Shown here piece after piece: positions 50,148 to 58,482 of a DNA stretch of 64,000 bases. Source of the DNA: Bog-532 sp963742875 (GTDB lineage Bacteria > Actinomycetota > Actinomycetes > Streptosporangiales > Streptosporangiaceae); contig CAVUNO010000010.1 of the NCBI GenBank assembly GCA_963742875.1, positions 17,731-81,730 on the forward strand, given 5' to 3'. Under the pieces are notes generated by a model, which saw nothing but the letters and a program-made list of their open reading frames with translations, had not been told where the DNA came from and searched no databases. The first letter of the stretch is position 1. Each line of letters starts with the position of its first letter. The position numbers and the translations under genes are program-made.

Positions 50148-50336
50148 ATGTACGGGAACATCACATCGTCGGCTGGAGTGGGCCTCGGCACCGCTATCGC
50201 GGCGACCGGCAGCGTCTACAACTCAGTCGCGCACATCATCTTCGGGGCGGCCCTGGTGTTCGTGGCCATCGGGCTGCGCGCCGCCCTGCCGAGCCTGACC
50301 ACCGTGCGCCACCTCATAAGGGGGCGAGGACGGTGA
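50148..50336 (+). CDS. 62-residue membrane protein coupled to the deacetylase-like gene
   Basis: MYGNITSSAGVGLGTAIAAT, then helix AHIIFGAALVFVAIGLRAAL and a basic tail. RBS GAGAGAAG. The TGA overlaps the GTG of the next gene. Confidence 0.7.
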   Translation: MYGNITSSAGVGLGTAIAATGSVYNSVAHIIFGAALVFVAIGLRAALPSLTTVRHLIRGRGR

Positions 50337-51379
50337 CCCGGCTGGGGAAGTACCGGCGGTACGCCGCAGTGCTGGCCGCCCTCACGGTCTCGCTGACCGG
50401 CCTGTGGTACATCGGGGTGCTGACGGCAGTGCTGTTCGCCCCCGGGTCCACCGCGGTCAGCCCGGCCGCGCTGGGCCTTGGCCCGGCACCGGTCCTGACG
50501 ACAGTGCACCAGACGTACACCCGCCCGGCAGCCATCCCGGTTCTGGTGTATCACCAGCTGGATAACGGCTGCGCACCAACCGCTGCCATCTGCAACGTGA
50601 AGGAACCGGAGACCAGCAGCGAGCGCCAGTTCGCCGGCCAAATGCAGTGGCTGTACGACAACGGCTACCGCACCGTCACCCCGCAGCAGTACACCGCGTG
50701 GCTGCAGGACAAGAAGGTGGCGCTGCCAGCCAAGCCGGTGCTCATCACGGTGGACAACGGCATCAGCAACTTCTACGACGCTGGCACCGCGGTCCTGCAG
50801 CGCTACGGGTTCAGTGCCACGGCCATGGTGGTGACCGGGTTCGCGGATGGTGCCAGCGGCCAGTGCACTAACCCTGCTGACCAGCCGGGGTGCCCCACAG
50901 CCAACCAGAACTGGGACGCGACCTGGGCCCAACTGGAGGGGCTGCCCTCCCCGACGTGGAACTTCGCGCTGGAGGCAGGCCCGTCCGGGCACTATGTGCA
51001 GGACTACAGCACAACCTGCCCCGCGTTCCTGGCCTGCATGAAACCGGGAGAGACGGTGGCCGCCTACGAGCAGCGGGTGAAGGCTGAGCTGAACACAGGC
51101 GAAGCCGAGCTGCGGCAGCACCTGGGCAGCCGATTCGACCCCAGTGTGTGGACGGTCCCGTACAGCGACCTGGGCTACCCGCAGTGCCCGCAGAGTTCCT
51201 GCACCCCACAGCAGAGCACCGGCCCGCCCGGCTGGCTCTCCGCGTACGCGGAGAGCCGCTTCAGTGCAGTGTTCGTGGAGGACGCCGACCGCAACGGAGT
51301 GCAGAACGAGAGGTTCCGGCTGGACGTACAAGGGTGGATGACGCTAGGCGAGTTCGCGGACCTGTTCGGCGCTGACTGA
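50333..51379 (+). CDS. Polysaccharide deacetylase-like protein with altered active site
   Basis: 348 residues from a GTG. One N-terminal membrane helix (YAAVLAALTVSLTGLWYIGV) and an extracytoplasmic NodB-like domain. PVLVYHQLDNG and KPVLITVDNGISNFYDAGTA correspond to the start of NodB motif 1, but TFDDG is TVDNG. The motif 2 HxxxH is not evident (FALEAGPSGHYVQDY). FDPSVWTVPYSDLGYP resembles motif 3. It may bind or modify the glycan without classical deacetylation. It carries several cysteine pairs (DNGCAPTAAIC, CTNPADQPGC). Confidence 0.75.
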   Translation: MTRLGKYRRYAAVLAALTVSLTGLWYIGVLTAVLFAPGSTAVSPAALGLGPAPVLTTVHQTYTRPAAIPVLVYHQLDNGCAPTAAICNVKEPETSSERQFAGQMQWLYDNGYRTVTPQQYTAWLQDKKVALPAKPVLITVDNGISNFYDAGTAVLQRYGFSATAMVVTGFADGASGQCTNPADQPGCPTANQNWDATWAQLEGLPSPTWNFALEAGPSGHYVQDYSTTCPAFLACMKPGETVAAYEQRVKAELNTGEAELRQHLGSRFDPSVWTVPYSDLGYPQCPQSSCTPQQSTGPPGWLSAYAESRFSAVFVEDADRNGVQNERFRLDVQGWMTLGEFADLFGAD

Positions 51380-51409
51380 GGTGCCACGGCAACTTCCAGG
51401 GGGGGCACG

Positions 51410-52294
51410 TTGATCCGGGGAACGCGGGCGGTGGTGGGAACTGCCGCCGCCCTTGTCATGCTGGTCATGCTGGGCGGGTGCTCATCCGGCCCGGCGTGGG
51501 TGAACGCCTGGGCTGGCAGTTTCGCTGGCCCGGCCGGGCATGGTGTGAACACCCGCGCCTGGGTGGTCGACACCGACCATGGGGCCGCGCTCGGCACCGG
51601 GGAAGCCGAGCAGCTGACCAGCAGCCCCGCGAACGTCCGGCTCGACGGCCACGGCCACCTCAACCTGATCCCCCTGCGCACCGCTACGGGGTGGACGTCG
51701 GGGCGGGTCGAAACCGCACGCAGTTTCACCGCCCCAGCGGGGGGTGAAATGCAGGTCACCGCCACCCTCCGGCAACCCAACCCCGCAGTGGCGGCCGGGT
51801 ACTGGCCCGCGTTCTGGATGCTATCGGCCAACGGCCACGAACCCGGGCTGGGGGAAATCGACATCCTCGAAGACGTCAACTCCGGTGCCCGAACGTCCGG
51901 CACCCTCCACTGCGGTGACCTCACCCGCAAAAACGCGGACGGCACCAGCGGGCCCTGCCACGAAGACAACGGCCTGTCCAGCGGGCTGCACCCATGCCCC
52001 ACCTGCGCAACCAGCTACCACACCTACACGGTGATCATCGACCGCCGGCATGCTGGACATGAGCAGATCCGCTGGTACCTGGACGGGCGGGAAACACAGA
52101 ACGTCACCGAAACCCAGGTCGGTGCCACCGCATGGACCCAAGCGGTTGATCACGGGTTCCGCATCATCTTCGACGTGGCCATCGGCGGCCACTGGCCCGA
52201 CACTGTGTGCCGGTGCCACAGCCCAACCACCCAGACCACATCCGGGGCGGCCATGTCGATCGCCTCTGTGACCGTCAGCGACCTCGAGCGGTAG
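51410..52294 (+). CDS. GH16-family glycoside hydrolase, lipoprotein
   Basis: 294 residues, start TTG at 51410 behind CAGGGGGGGCACG. The signal LVMLVMLGGCSSGPAW has a lipobox (GGC). The domain is GH16: WPAFWMLSANGHEPGLGEID, with the catalytic motif EIDILED (nucleophile and acid/base Glu), and DHGFRIIFDVAIGG near the end. GH16 enzymes cleave beta-1,3/1,4-glucans or galactans. Acting at the cell surface, it could trim or release the polymer made by the upstream glycosyltransferase. Last gene of the operon; 30 bp after the deacetylase-like gene. Confidence 0.9.
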   Translation: MIRGTRAVVGTAAALVMLVMLGGCSSGPAWVNAWAGSFAGPAGHGVNTRAWVVDTDHGAALGTGEAEQLTSSPANVRLDGHGHLNLIPLRTATGWTSGRVETARSFTAPAGGEMQVTATLRQPNPAVAAGYWPAFWMLSANGHEPGLGEIDILEDVNSGARTSGTLHCGDLTRKNADGTSGPCHEDNGLSSGLHPCPTCATSYHTYTVIIDRRHAGHEQIRWYLDGRETQNVTETQVGATAWTQAVDHGFRIIFDVAIGGHWPDTVCRCHSPTTQTTSGAAMSIASVTVSDLER

Positions 52295-52409
52295 GCGGGA
52301 AGGCGCACCGGCCGCCTGACGCCGCCCGGCTACGACGGCCGACGCGGGCCAAGGCGGCAGGAGGTCCCGCTGTACGCCTTCCCGGTCTAAAGGGCCGCTA
52401 GCCGTCGTC

Positions 52410-52649
52410 CTAGTCGTACTCCGCCGGCCAATCCCCGTACAACGCCTCATGCCACATCCCGGACGCCGCCCACGGCGGTGTGGTCTCCGCGTGGGCGCGG
52501 GCCAGCCACCGGCGCCCATCCTCGTCCATGAGCTCGACGATGAGGGCCCACCCGGTGACCACCGCGCCTCGATCCGTAACCCCCGCAACGTTCGACCGGA
52601 TCGCCTCGTCGATGAGGTCACGGGGATCAATGTCAGCGTCAGGAGGCAT
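52410..52649 (-). CDS. Small conserved protein, last of a three-gene overlap
   Basis: 79 residues: MPPDADIDPRDLIDEAIRSN, VTGWALIVELMDEDGRRWLA, PPWAASGMWHEALYGDWP. Soluble mixed alpha/beta; no function known. Start overlaps the previous stop (ATGCCTCCTGA). Confidence 0.65.
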   Translation of the reverse strand: MPPDADIDPRDLIDEAIRSNVAGVTDRGAVVTGWALIVELMDEDGRRWLARAHAETTPPWAASGMWHEALYGDWPAEYD

Positions 52650-52749
52650 CGTCGCCGTCCTCGTCCTGCTCGTCCTCGCCGGTCTCGTCGTTCCCGCAGA
52701 TACACTCGTCGGGCTCGGCGAGTCCGCAGGTGCGGCAGTGGTGCGCCAT
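52639..52749 (-). CDS. 36-residue cysteine-rich acidic protein
   Basis: MAHHCRTCGLAEPDECICGN: four cysteines and two histidines in the first 20 residues suggest a small zinc-binding knuckle, followed by an acidic tail (DETGEDEQDEDGDDAS). Its ATG overlaps the preceding gene's TGA (TGATG). Typical of small actinophage proteins. Confidence 0.6.
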   Translation of the reverse strand: MAHHCRTCGLAEPDECICGNDETGEDEQDEDGDDAS

Positions 52750-53049
52750 CAGGCGGCCGCTGGCAGCGGCCCGCAGATCCCGCACGCCGCGGCCGTAACG
52801 TTGCCGACGCTCAGGTGCGGGCACGTGAACGTCCGGGGATGCAGCAGCAGCGACGACGACCCGAGGGCCACGGGTGCGCCCGCACCGCCGGAACTCTCAA
52901 CGAGGCGGCGCGGGTGCCCGGCCGTTCGCGGCCCGTCTATTTCCCGCTGAACAAGCCGCCGTATCCATGCGCCCACGGTGACACCTTCCCCGCCCGCGAG
53001 ATCTTTCACCTGCTCAATGACCTCGGGGGGTGAACCGGACGCTGCTCAT
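52749..53049 (-). pseudogene. RHH-like small protein with a poly-C frameshift
   Basis: If one C is removed from the C6 run near 53025, the protein reads MSSVRFTPEVIEQVKDLAGG, EGVTVGAWIRRLVQREID (ribbon-helix-helix-like), then HPRTFTCPHLSVGNVTAAAC-GICG with a CxxH and CxxC pattern. As written the start ATG at 53049 leads to an early stop. A slipped run or a sequencing error. Confidence 0.6.
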
Positions 53050-53132
53050 GGGGGTGAGCCGTGGACCGGAGCGTGTGCGGCCCGGCCCGGCGGTCACCTG
53101 GTTCGCGGGGGTGGCGTAAAACCCGGTGCGCC
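53050..53132. other. Short spacer
   Basis: No gene seen. Confidence 0.3.
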
Positions 53133-53447
53133 TCAGCGTCGTCCACTTTGGCCATCGCGCCTACGGCTCAGGGGCCGCGGCGGGGCCGGGGTGTCGGCGG
53201 TGACATCGGCGGCGGCAGCGCCGGTCGCCGTGTCCACGGCCGCCTGAGCAGCAGCCAGGGCCGCCTGGGTGGCGGGCGATACTGCGTTCGGGTCGGCGGC
53301 CACATCAGCTTGCAGCGTGGTAACAAGGGTCTGCAGCAGGCCCAGGTCAACGGTGATGGTGCCCGCGTCGGTGGTCAGGTCGGCTGCGGCGGCGGCTACA
53401 GCTGCGTCTTCGGTCATGATGATGCCCACCTTCTGATTGAGTGCGGC

Positions 53448-54636
53448 TAGTGTCCCGGTCTTGAGATACGTGAGCAGTAACGGCAGATGCGGTCGATGAT
53501 CTGGTCGGCGGTCTTGGTCTACTTGAATGGCCGTGCCGTTTCGTTCCAGGTGCTGATCCACTCCTCCAGCGCGGTCTTGAGCGCGTCCAGCGAGCAGAAG
53601 GTGCCGCGCTCGAGGCAGCGCCGTTCCAGTTCGGCGAACCACCGCTCGACCTGGCTGATCCACGACGAGTATGTCGGCGTGAAGTGCAGCTCGAACCGCG
53701 GGTGCGCCAGTAGCCACTTGTGCACCGCCGGCGCTTTATGCGCGGAGAGGTTGTCGCAGATGACGTGGACGGCCAGGCCGGGCTCGACCTGCCGGTCGAT
53801 GTCGTTGAGGAAATCGCGGAAGTCCTCCGCCGTGTGCTGTGCGGCCAGCTTGCCGATCACCTTGCCGGTGGCGGTGTTGAGCGCGGCGAACAGGTCCACG
53901 GTGCCGTGCCGGGTGTAATCGAAGCTGCGCCGCTCGGGAATGCCGGGGATCATCGGGAGCACCGGGGCGGTCCGCTCCAGCGCTTGGATCTGCGGCTTCT
54001 CATCAACGCAGAAGACCGCCGCCGTGGCGGGCGGGGCCAGGTAGAGCCCCACCACATCGCGGATCTTGTCGATGAGCAGTGGGTCTGGGGAGATCTTGAA
54101 CTCCTCCACCCGGTGCGGCTGCAAGCCAAAGGCCCGCCAGATACGGTGCACGCTGGTCGGCGAGATGCCCGCCTTCCGGGCCAGCTCCCGCTTGGACCAG
54201 TGCGTGGCACCCGCCGGCACCTCCTCCAGGGTGCGCACCACCACCTCCTCCACCTGGGCGTCAGTGATGGTGCGCGGCACCCCCGGCCGCGGTTCGTCGC
54301 ACAGCCCATCCAGCCGCCGGCGCAAGAACCGCTCCCGCCACTTGGTCACGGTGCCCCGGCTGGCGCCCAGCCGGGCGGCCACCGCGATGTTGGGTGCGCC
54401 TTCTGCGCAAGCCAGCACGATCCGCGCCCGCAACGCAAGGCCCTGCGCGGTGCTGCGGCGCCTGGCCCAGCTCTCCAGCGTGCGTCGCTCGTCTTCCGAG
54501 AGCACCAGCGGCTCTAACCTGGGATCTGCCATATCCCCAGCAGACCGCACCCGCCAGCCAGGCGATAGCCGTCAGCGCCAGACTGGGAGACAAATCAACT
54601 CACGTGGTGACTGGGAAACTCAAGACCGGCTCACTA
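53448..54636 (-). mobile_element. IS630-family insertion sequence
   Basis: The element proper is 53450-54634 (1185 bp). The ends are GTGTCCCGGTCTTGAG and the inverse of GTGAGCCGGTCTTGAG, with TA on both sides (53448-53449, 54635-54636), the hallmark target of IS630/Tc1. Confidence 0.9.
53519..54532 (-). pseudogene. IS630-family transposase with a late nonsense codon
   Basis: Start MADPRLEPLVLSEDERRTL. Helix-turn-helix NIAVAARLGASRGTVTKWRE and a second one (RELARKAGISPTSVHRIWRA), then the DDE core: AVFCVDEKPQIQAL (Asp), VHVICDNLSAHKAPAV (Asp), YSSWISQVERWFAELERR (Glu). After RPFK a TAG replaces the usual Trp codon; TKTADQIIDRICRYCSRIS follows in frame, the normal C-terminus. Loss of 20 residues may or may not inactivate it. 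Confidence 0.85.
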
Positions 54637-54717
54637 GTTCAATGCGGATACCAGCGAGCTCGCCGGCTATCTCGCTAGGCCAGGGAAACCCCATCGGCGC
54701 CTCCCGGCTTCTCTGGG

Positions 54718-54974
54718 TCAGGCGGCGTGCTGCAGGTCGCGGGGTGTGGCGCGGCGACCGCGGACCCGCGTGTGCCATTCGGCCTTCTGGACTTCTACCG
54801 GGTCGTACAGCGGCTTGCGGCCCTCGCGGAGGCGACGGGCAGGAACATGCGCTGCTTCCCGTCCCGGGTCTTGTACCCGCGGGTGGCCCACAGGGTGACT
54901 GCGTTCGGGCCGACCCCGGCGAGCTCGGCGGCCTGGTCCCGGTCAACGAGACCATCACCGCGGGTGATACGCAC
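54718..54974 (-). pseudogene. Helix-turn-helix (excisionase-like) protein with a frameshift
   Basis: From the GTG at 54974 behind CGGGGGGG: RITRGDGLVDRDQAAELAGV, GPNAVTLWATRGYKTRDGKQ, MFLPVA, then a slip near 54843; the continuation SREGRKPLYDPVEVQKAEWH and TRVRGRRATPRDLQHAA ends at 54718. The pattern is the MerR/excisionase-like small DNA-binding protein common in actinophages. One missing C in CCTCCGCG explains the slip. Confidence 0.65.
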
Positions 54975-54992
54975 AGCACCCCCCCGGGGCAT

Positions 54993-55027
54993 GAAAAAGC
55001 CCCGGGCCACCCTAGAGGCTGCCGGGG
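54993..55027 (-). terminator. Rho-independent-type terminator
   Basis: On the minus strand CCCCGGCAGCC and GGTGGCCCGGGG pair around TCTAG and are followed by CTTTTT. It ends the 55.1-55.9 kb minus-strand genes. Confidence 0.7.
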
Positions 55028-55092
55028 ACAATTCTTCGCTTGGTGTTTAACTTACAGTATGGGCCGCAACTCACGCCACAAGAGGCCACGCT

Positions 55093-55362
55093 TCACTCCA
55101 GGGTGAAGCCGAGGCGGCGCGACCGCTCCCTAGCGTGCACCCAGATCGCGTCAAGCTGCTCTTTCGACCACACGGGCCGCTCCATGCGCAGTACCGGATC
55201 CGGGGTGACGATGATGCAGTCACCGGGTTCTATGTCGGCGAGACCGCACCGTTTCATGTCGAAGTCCGCGAGGAGGTCAGGCTGTCCATCGCGCCGCAGG
55301 ATCGCCGTGAAGATGTCCCCCTCAACGTTGGTGACGTTGCCGTACCACTGGGCCTTACTCAC
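55093..55362 (-). CDS. Small conserved protein, possible RNA- or DNA-binding beta-barrel
   Basis: 89 residues from a GTG that overlaps the preceding TGA. SKAQWYGNVTNVEGDIFTAI, LADIEPGDCIIVTPDPVLRM suggest a small beta-barrel (the PGD turn is common in OB/SH3-like folds), and WSKEQLDAIWVHARERSRRL is a basic C-terminal helix. No family recognised. Confidence 0.65.
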   Translation of the reverse strand: MSKAQWYGNVTNVEGDIFTAILRRDGQPDLLADFDMKRCGLADIEPGDCIIVTPDPVLRMERPVWSKEQLDAIWVHARERSRRLGFTLE

Positions 55363-55895
55363 GCCACGCCAGGAAGATTTTCCAGGGTCGCGGGGGTCTT
55401 CACCCGGTGCCGCTCATAGGCGGCGCACAGCGCGATCCAGTCCCCGTAATCCTTCTCGTCCATCCGGTCCCCGCAACTCATGCACTCGCTGTACGAACCC
55501 GGGTCGGCGGAGTCACTCGGTGGTTCCGCGCGGGCCAGGGCGCGGAGCCCGCACCCGTCCGCCCGGCACGGCACCCCCATCAGCTCCTCCGGTTTGGCCT
55601 TGGTTTCCCCGAGGACGGCCCGGCACAGGTGCCGCAAGTTCAGGATCTCCATGCCGGCGTCACCGCCGTCGAGGTCGAGCACGATCTCAGCGAACGCCGC
55701 ATGCACCACCCCCGGTGTGCTGTCCGGCAGGTCCGCGAGGTCACGGAGGTCCACCGCCCGCATCATCGGTTCCGGTGGCAGGGCGATCAGCGCGGCGGTA
55801 CGCACCGCCATGACGTCGACGGCGCGCTGGACGGCTTGGGCGGGGCGCCGCTGCCTCGCCAGGTCCCCCTCAGGGAACGACAAGCGGGCCGCGGC
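55359..55895 (-). CDS. Conserved protein with a small zinc-binding end, 5' truncated
   Basis: AVDLRDLADLPDSTPGVVHA, AAFAEIVLDLDGGDAGMEIL, LRHLCRAVLGETKAKPEELM are conserved-looking; CRADGCGL and YSECMSCGDRMDEKDYGDW suggest a CxxxxC...CxxC metal site. Upstream of about 55895 the frame loses sense just where a plus-strand coding piece begins, so the start is missing. Function unknown. Confidence 0.55.
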   Translation of the reverse strand, partial: AAARLSFPEGDLARQRRPAQAVQRAVDVMAVRTAALIALPPEPMMRAVDLRDLADLPDSTPGVVHAAFAEIVLDLDGGDAGMEILNLRHLCRAVLGETKAKPEELMGVPCRADGCGLRALARAEPPSDSADPGSYSECMSCGDRMDEKDYGDWIALCAAYERHRVKTPATLENLPGVA

Positions 55896-55899
55896 CGCC

Positions 55900-56009
55900 A
55901 CCCGCTGGGCAGTGTCCTGCGGGCCTTGCACGCCGCGATCGCGCCCATGCTGCCCGATGGGGCCGCCCGTGTGCTTGAGCGGATCGCCGCAGCGGCGGTG
56001 ACCCCGTGA
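55900..56009 (+). pseudogene. C-terminal fragment of an unknown gene overlapping the WhiB start
   Basis: SVLRALHAAIAPMLPDGAAR then VLERIAAAAVTP ends in a TGA that overlaps the GTG of the WhiB gene (GTGA). The rest of the gene is missing; it meets the minus-strand gene head to head. Confidence 0.5.
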
Positions 56010-56375
56010 CCGGCCTCGACTGGGGTGCGCTGGCCGCCTGCAAAAACGCTGAGGATCCTGACCGGTTCTTCCCCCCCGAGGAGGAGGAGCCGGACTGGCG
56101 GGACCTCGCCAGCCGCACGGAGGTCGATCCGGAGGCGTTTTTCCCGGAGAAGGGCGGGTCAACCCGGGCAGCGAAGAAGATGTGCGCCGGATGCGCTGTC
56201 CGCGCATTTTGTTTGGAGTTTGCCCTTGAAAACGACGAGCGCTTCGGCGTCTGGGGCGGCATGTCTGAGCGGGAGCGCCGCCAGATCCGCGCGGAACGTG
56301 GCCTGCCGATCAGGCCCACCGGCCCGGCAGACGACGCGAAAATCTGCACCGGGCCGTGCGGGCAGCTGAGGCCCC
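56006..56375 (+). CDS. WhiB-family iron-sulfur regulator, C-terminus fused
   Basis: LDWGALAACKNAEDPDRFFP gives the first Cys, KKMCAGCAVRAFCLEFALEN the C-x-x-C-x-x-x-x-x-C set, and DERFGVWGGMSERERRQIRA the GVWGG turn and basic helix. These are the four [4Fe-4S] ligands and the DNA/sigma contact of WhiB proteins. A CTGPCG knuckle follows near residue 115, then a joint near 56370 to unrelated DNA; the frame runs on to a stop at 56455. Phage-type WhiB proteins often have such tails. Confidence 0.85.
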
Positions 56376-56583
56376 TGAGCCCGCGCTCCTCTTCACGCTT
56401 CTCTACGTCGCGTGCTACGTCATCGTGCGCGGCGGGGTTGCGGCGCTCTACCTGACCGACCGTCCCAACACGACGTGGAAGGACAAGCTATTCCAGCTGG
56501 TGGTGGGCACCCCCCTGTCGATTGTCCTCAACCTTCATGCTAACGCCTACCAAGTACTGGGCGCTGTTCAAGCTGCGGGATAA
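56376..56583 (+). pseudogene. C-terminal membrane fragment, probably of a glycosyltransferase-like protein
   Basis: LLFTLLYVACYVIVRGGVAA, LFQLVVGTPLSIVLNLHANA: two membrane helices with a WKDK loop between. The N-terminal part is missing at the WhiB joint. Its stop overlaps the start of the deacetylase gene, as the GT2-deacetylase order would predict. Confidence 0.5.
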
Positions 56584-57450
56584 CCGGTGGCGCTCGCGCG
56601 GGGACATGGGGCGGATGCGGCTGGCGCAGAAGGTCAAGGCCATTACCGGCGGCACGGTGGTCGGTGGGGCCGTTATCGGGGCTCTTGCGATGATGATGGC
56701 CGCGGGCACCTGGCCACTGAATCTGCCCCCAGCACCCAAAGGACTGCCGGTGCTGAGCAACAACGCCTCGGCGGGAAAGGAAAGGTCCTCTTCACCTACG
56801 ATGACGGCCCCGGAACGGCCACCCTGCAACTGGTCAGTAATCTGAAGGCAGAGCACATTAAGTACGCCGTGTTCTTCATGATCGGTGAGAAGGTGGTCGC
56901 TAACCCGCGCATCGTCCGTGCTGTCGTCAAGGCAGGCTACGCGGTGGAGGTGCACACCTGGGACCACCACTCGTTGACCGGCGCGTCCACGCACACCGCG
57001 CCGCTGACCCCTTCTGAGGTCAAATTGGAGTTCACCAAGACCATCAACGCGCTGGTGGCGGCGGGCGCACCGAGGCCGACAATGTGGCGTCCACCATACG
57101 GTGACGCGGACGGGGAGGACATTCTTATCGCCAAGAGCCTCGGCCTGCACCTGGTCATGCCCTGGTCGGAAAACAATACCATCAGTGACAACGGTGACTG
57201 GATCACGGGTATCACGACACAGCAGATCGTCAGCAACGTGACCAAGGGATGGTCGGGCGGTGTCGCCATCCACGGCGGTTCGACTATTGCCGGGCACGAC
57301 GGCATCGAGGGCAAGGCACCAACTACGATCGCGGCCCTGCCCGGCATCGTGCAATGGATGAATGCGCACCATCTGGGCGCTATGACCAGCGTCCCGACCG
57401 GCCCGCGTTCAGACCCTCCGTCACGTCACGGCCGTAGTCATAGCCGGTGA
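56537..57450 (+). pseudogene. Polysaccharide deacetylase with intact motifs but a frameshift
   Basis: The start MLTPTKYWALFKLRDNRWRS leads to a membrane helix (TGGTVVGGAVIGALAMMMAA). Near 56778 one base is missing in GGGAAAGGAAAGG, after which the NodB domain reads KVLFTYDDGPGTATLQLVSN (motif 1), VEVHTWDHHSLTG (motif 2, HxxxH), RPPYGDADGEDIL (motif 3) and HGGSTIAGHDG. All catalytic residues are present, in contrast to the paralogue at 50333. The last 25 residues are junk from a joint near 57390 with an opposing gene fragment. Confidence 0.8.
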
Positions 57451-57529
57451 CCTGCATCCCGGCCCGGGTAGCTTCCCGGACCAGCGGCAGCCCGACGTAC
57501 CCGAGCCCGATAACAATGAGATCGTTCAT
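57380..57529 (-). pseudogene. N-terminal fragment of a nucleotide-sugar dehydrogenase
   Basis: MNDLIVIGLGYVGLPLVREA then TRAGMQVTGYD is the NAD-binding start of UDP-glucose/GDP-mannose dehydrogenases, behind ACGGGGGGAGG. It stops after 49 residues inside the end of the deacetylase gene. A deletion or rearrangement joined the two convergent genes. Confidence 0.75.
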
Positions 57530-57553
57530 GTCATCCTCCCCCCGTGTTTCCGC

Positions 57554-57690
57554 CTATGTGCGCGATCCAACGCGGCGGGTCAATCCCGCCCGTTTCGTCC
57601 GCTGCAACCCCATCTCCTTGACATCGCCGTCGCTGATGTCATCCACGTGCGCCACCTCGGACCCGGCGGCGCTGGGTACCGCCCAGGTGG
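57554..57690 (-). pseudogene. 3' fragment of an unknown gene joined to the ISAzo13 transposase
   Basis: VPSAAGSEVAHVDDISDGDV then KEMGLQRTKRAGL looks like a genuine coding end, in a different frame from the transposase to its right. The GGCGGG-ATTGA-CCCGCC hairpin at 57577-57593 overlaps it. Family unknown. Confidence 0.4.
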
Positions 57691-58482
57691 CTTCCACCAG
57701 CGGCGGATGGACTCCACCGCGAACGCCGCCGTCTCGTGGTCGGTTCCGACGTTCACCCACCCCGAGTTGGCCGCCACATCGTAGATCCCGTACGGGGCGA
57801 CCTTGCCGAGCTGCTTGTCGGCGAAGTCGTGGTCGTTGACCTGCCGCGGCGAGCCCTTCGGCTCCCACTCCGCGCCGCCGTTCCTGAAGTTGCCGACCAG
57901 TTCCTTTTTCTTGCAATCGATCGAGATCACCGGGATGCCGGCCGCCAGGCACCACGTCACCAGGTCATTGATGTAACGGAACTGGGCGTCGCGGTCCGGG
58001 TGCTGCTTGCCTTCGATGGTCTTGGCGTTGCCCTGCAAGCTGTAGCCCAGCCGGTCCTTCAGCAGCCGGCCCACGGTGTCCGCGCTGACCGGCCGCCCCG
58101 CCCTGCCCAGCTCACCAGCCAGGTTCCCGGTCGATTTGGTCGTCCACACCAGCGGCTGCATCGGATCCCCGCGCGTCTCCGGCTCCACCAGCTTCCGCAG
58201 CGCATCCACCAGCCCCGGATCGAGGCCGGTTGCCGGCGGCCGGCCGGCGCCCACCTGACGCACCCGCCCGCCCGGCTCGACGCCTTGCTCCAGCTCGCGC
58301 GCACCCCGCGACACCGTGTCCGGATGCGACTTGGTCAAAGCGGCCACCCGGCTGATCCCGCCCCGGCCCAGCACCCGCGCCTGCGCCCCCAACGTGAGCC
58401 GCCACTGCCGCTCATCCAGATGCGGCTTCAGCTCCGCCAGCATGGCCGCGAAACGATCCTCATCAACCTCAACCGTCGCCAT
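57690..58482 (-). pseudogene. ISAzo13-family transposase, C-terminal half deleted
   Basis: Start ATG 58482: MATVEVDEDRFAAMLAELKP, helix-turn-helix ISRVAALTKSHPDTVSRGAR, RPVSADTVGRLLKDRLGYSL, RDAQFRYINDLVTWCLAAGI, PVISIDCKKKELVGNFRNGG (first catalytic Asp), DVAANSGWVNVGTDHETAAF, then the similarity ends at SIRRWW. The second Asp and Glu are missing, so it is inactive. Confidence 0.85.

Larger units (their letters stand above)
53133..54694 (-). pseudogene. Small gene split by IS630
   Basis: The 5' part (start ATG 54694 behind GGGAGGCG) is MGFPWPSEIAGELAGIRIEL; the 3' part continues beyond the insertion as AALNQKVGIIMTEDAAVAAA, DLTTDAGTITVDLGLLQTLV to the stop at 53133. IS630 lies exactly between at a TA, which is duplicated. 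After the insertion the 3' part can still be expressed from ATG 53417 with RBS AAGGTGG. The helical, Ala-rich protein resembles small phage structural or accessory proteins; function unknown. Confidence 0.7.
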
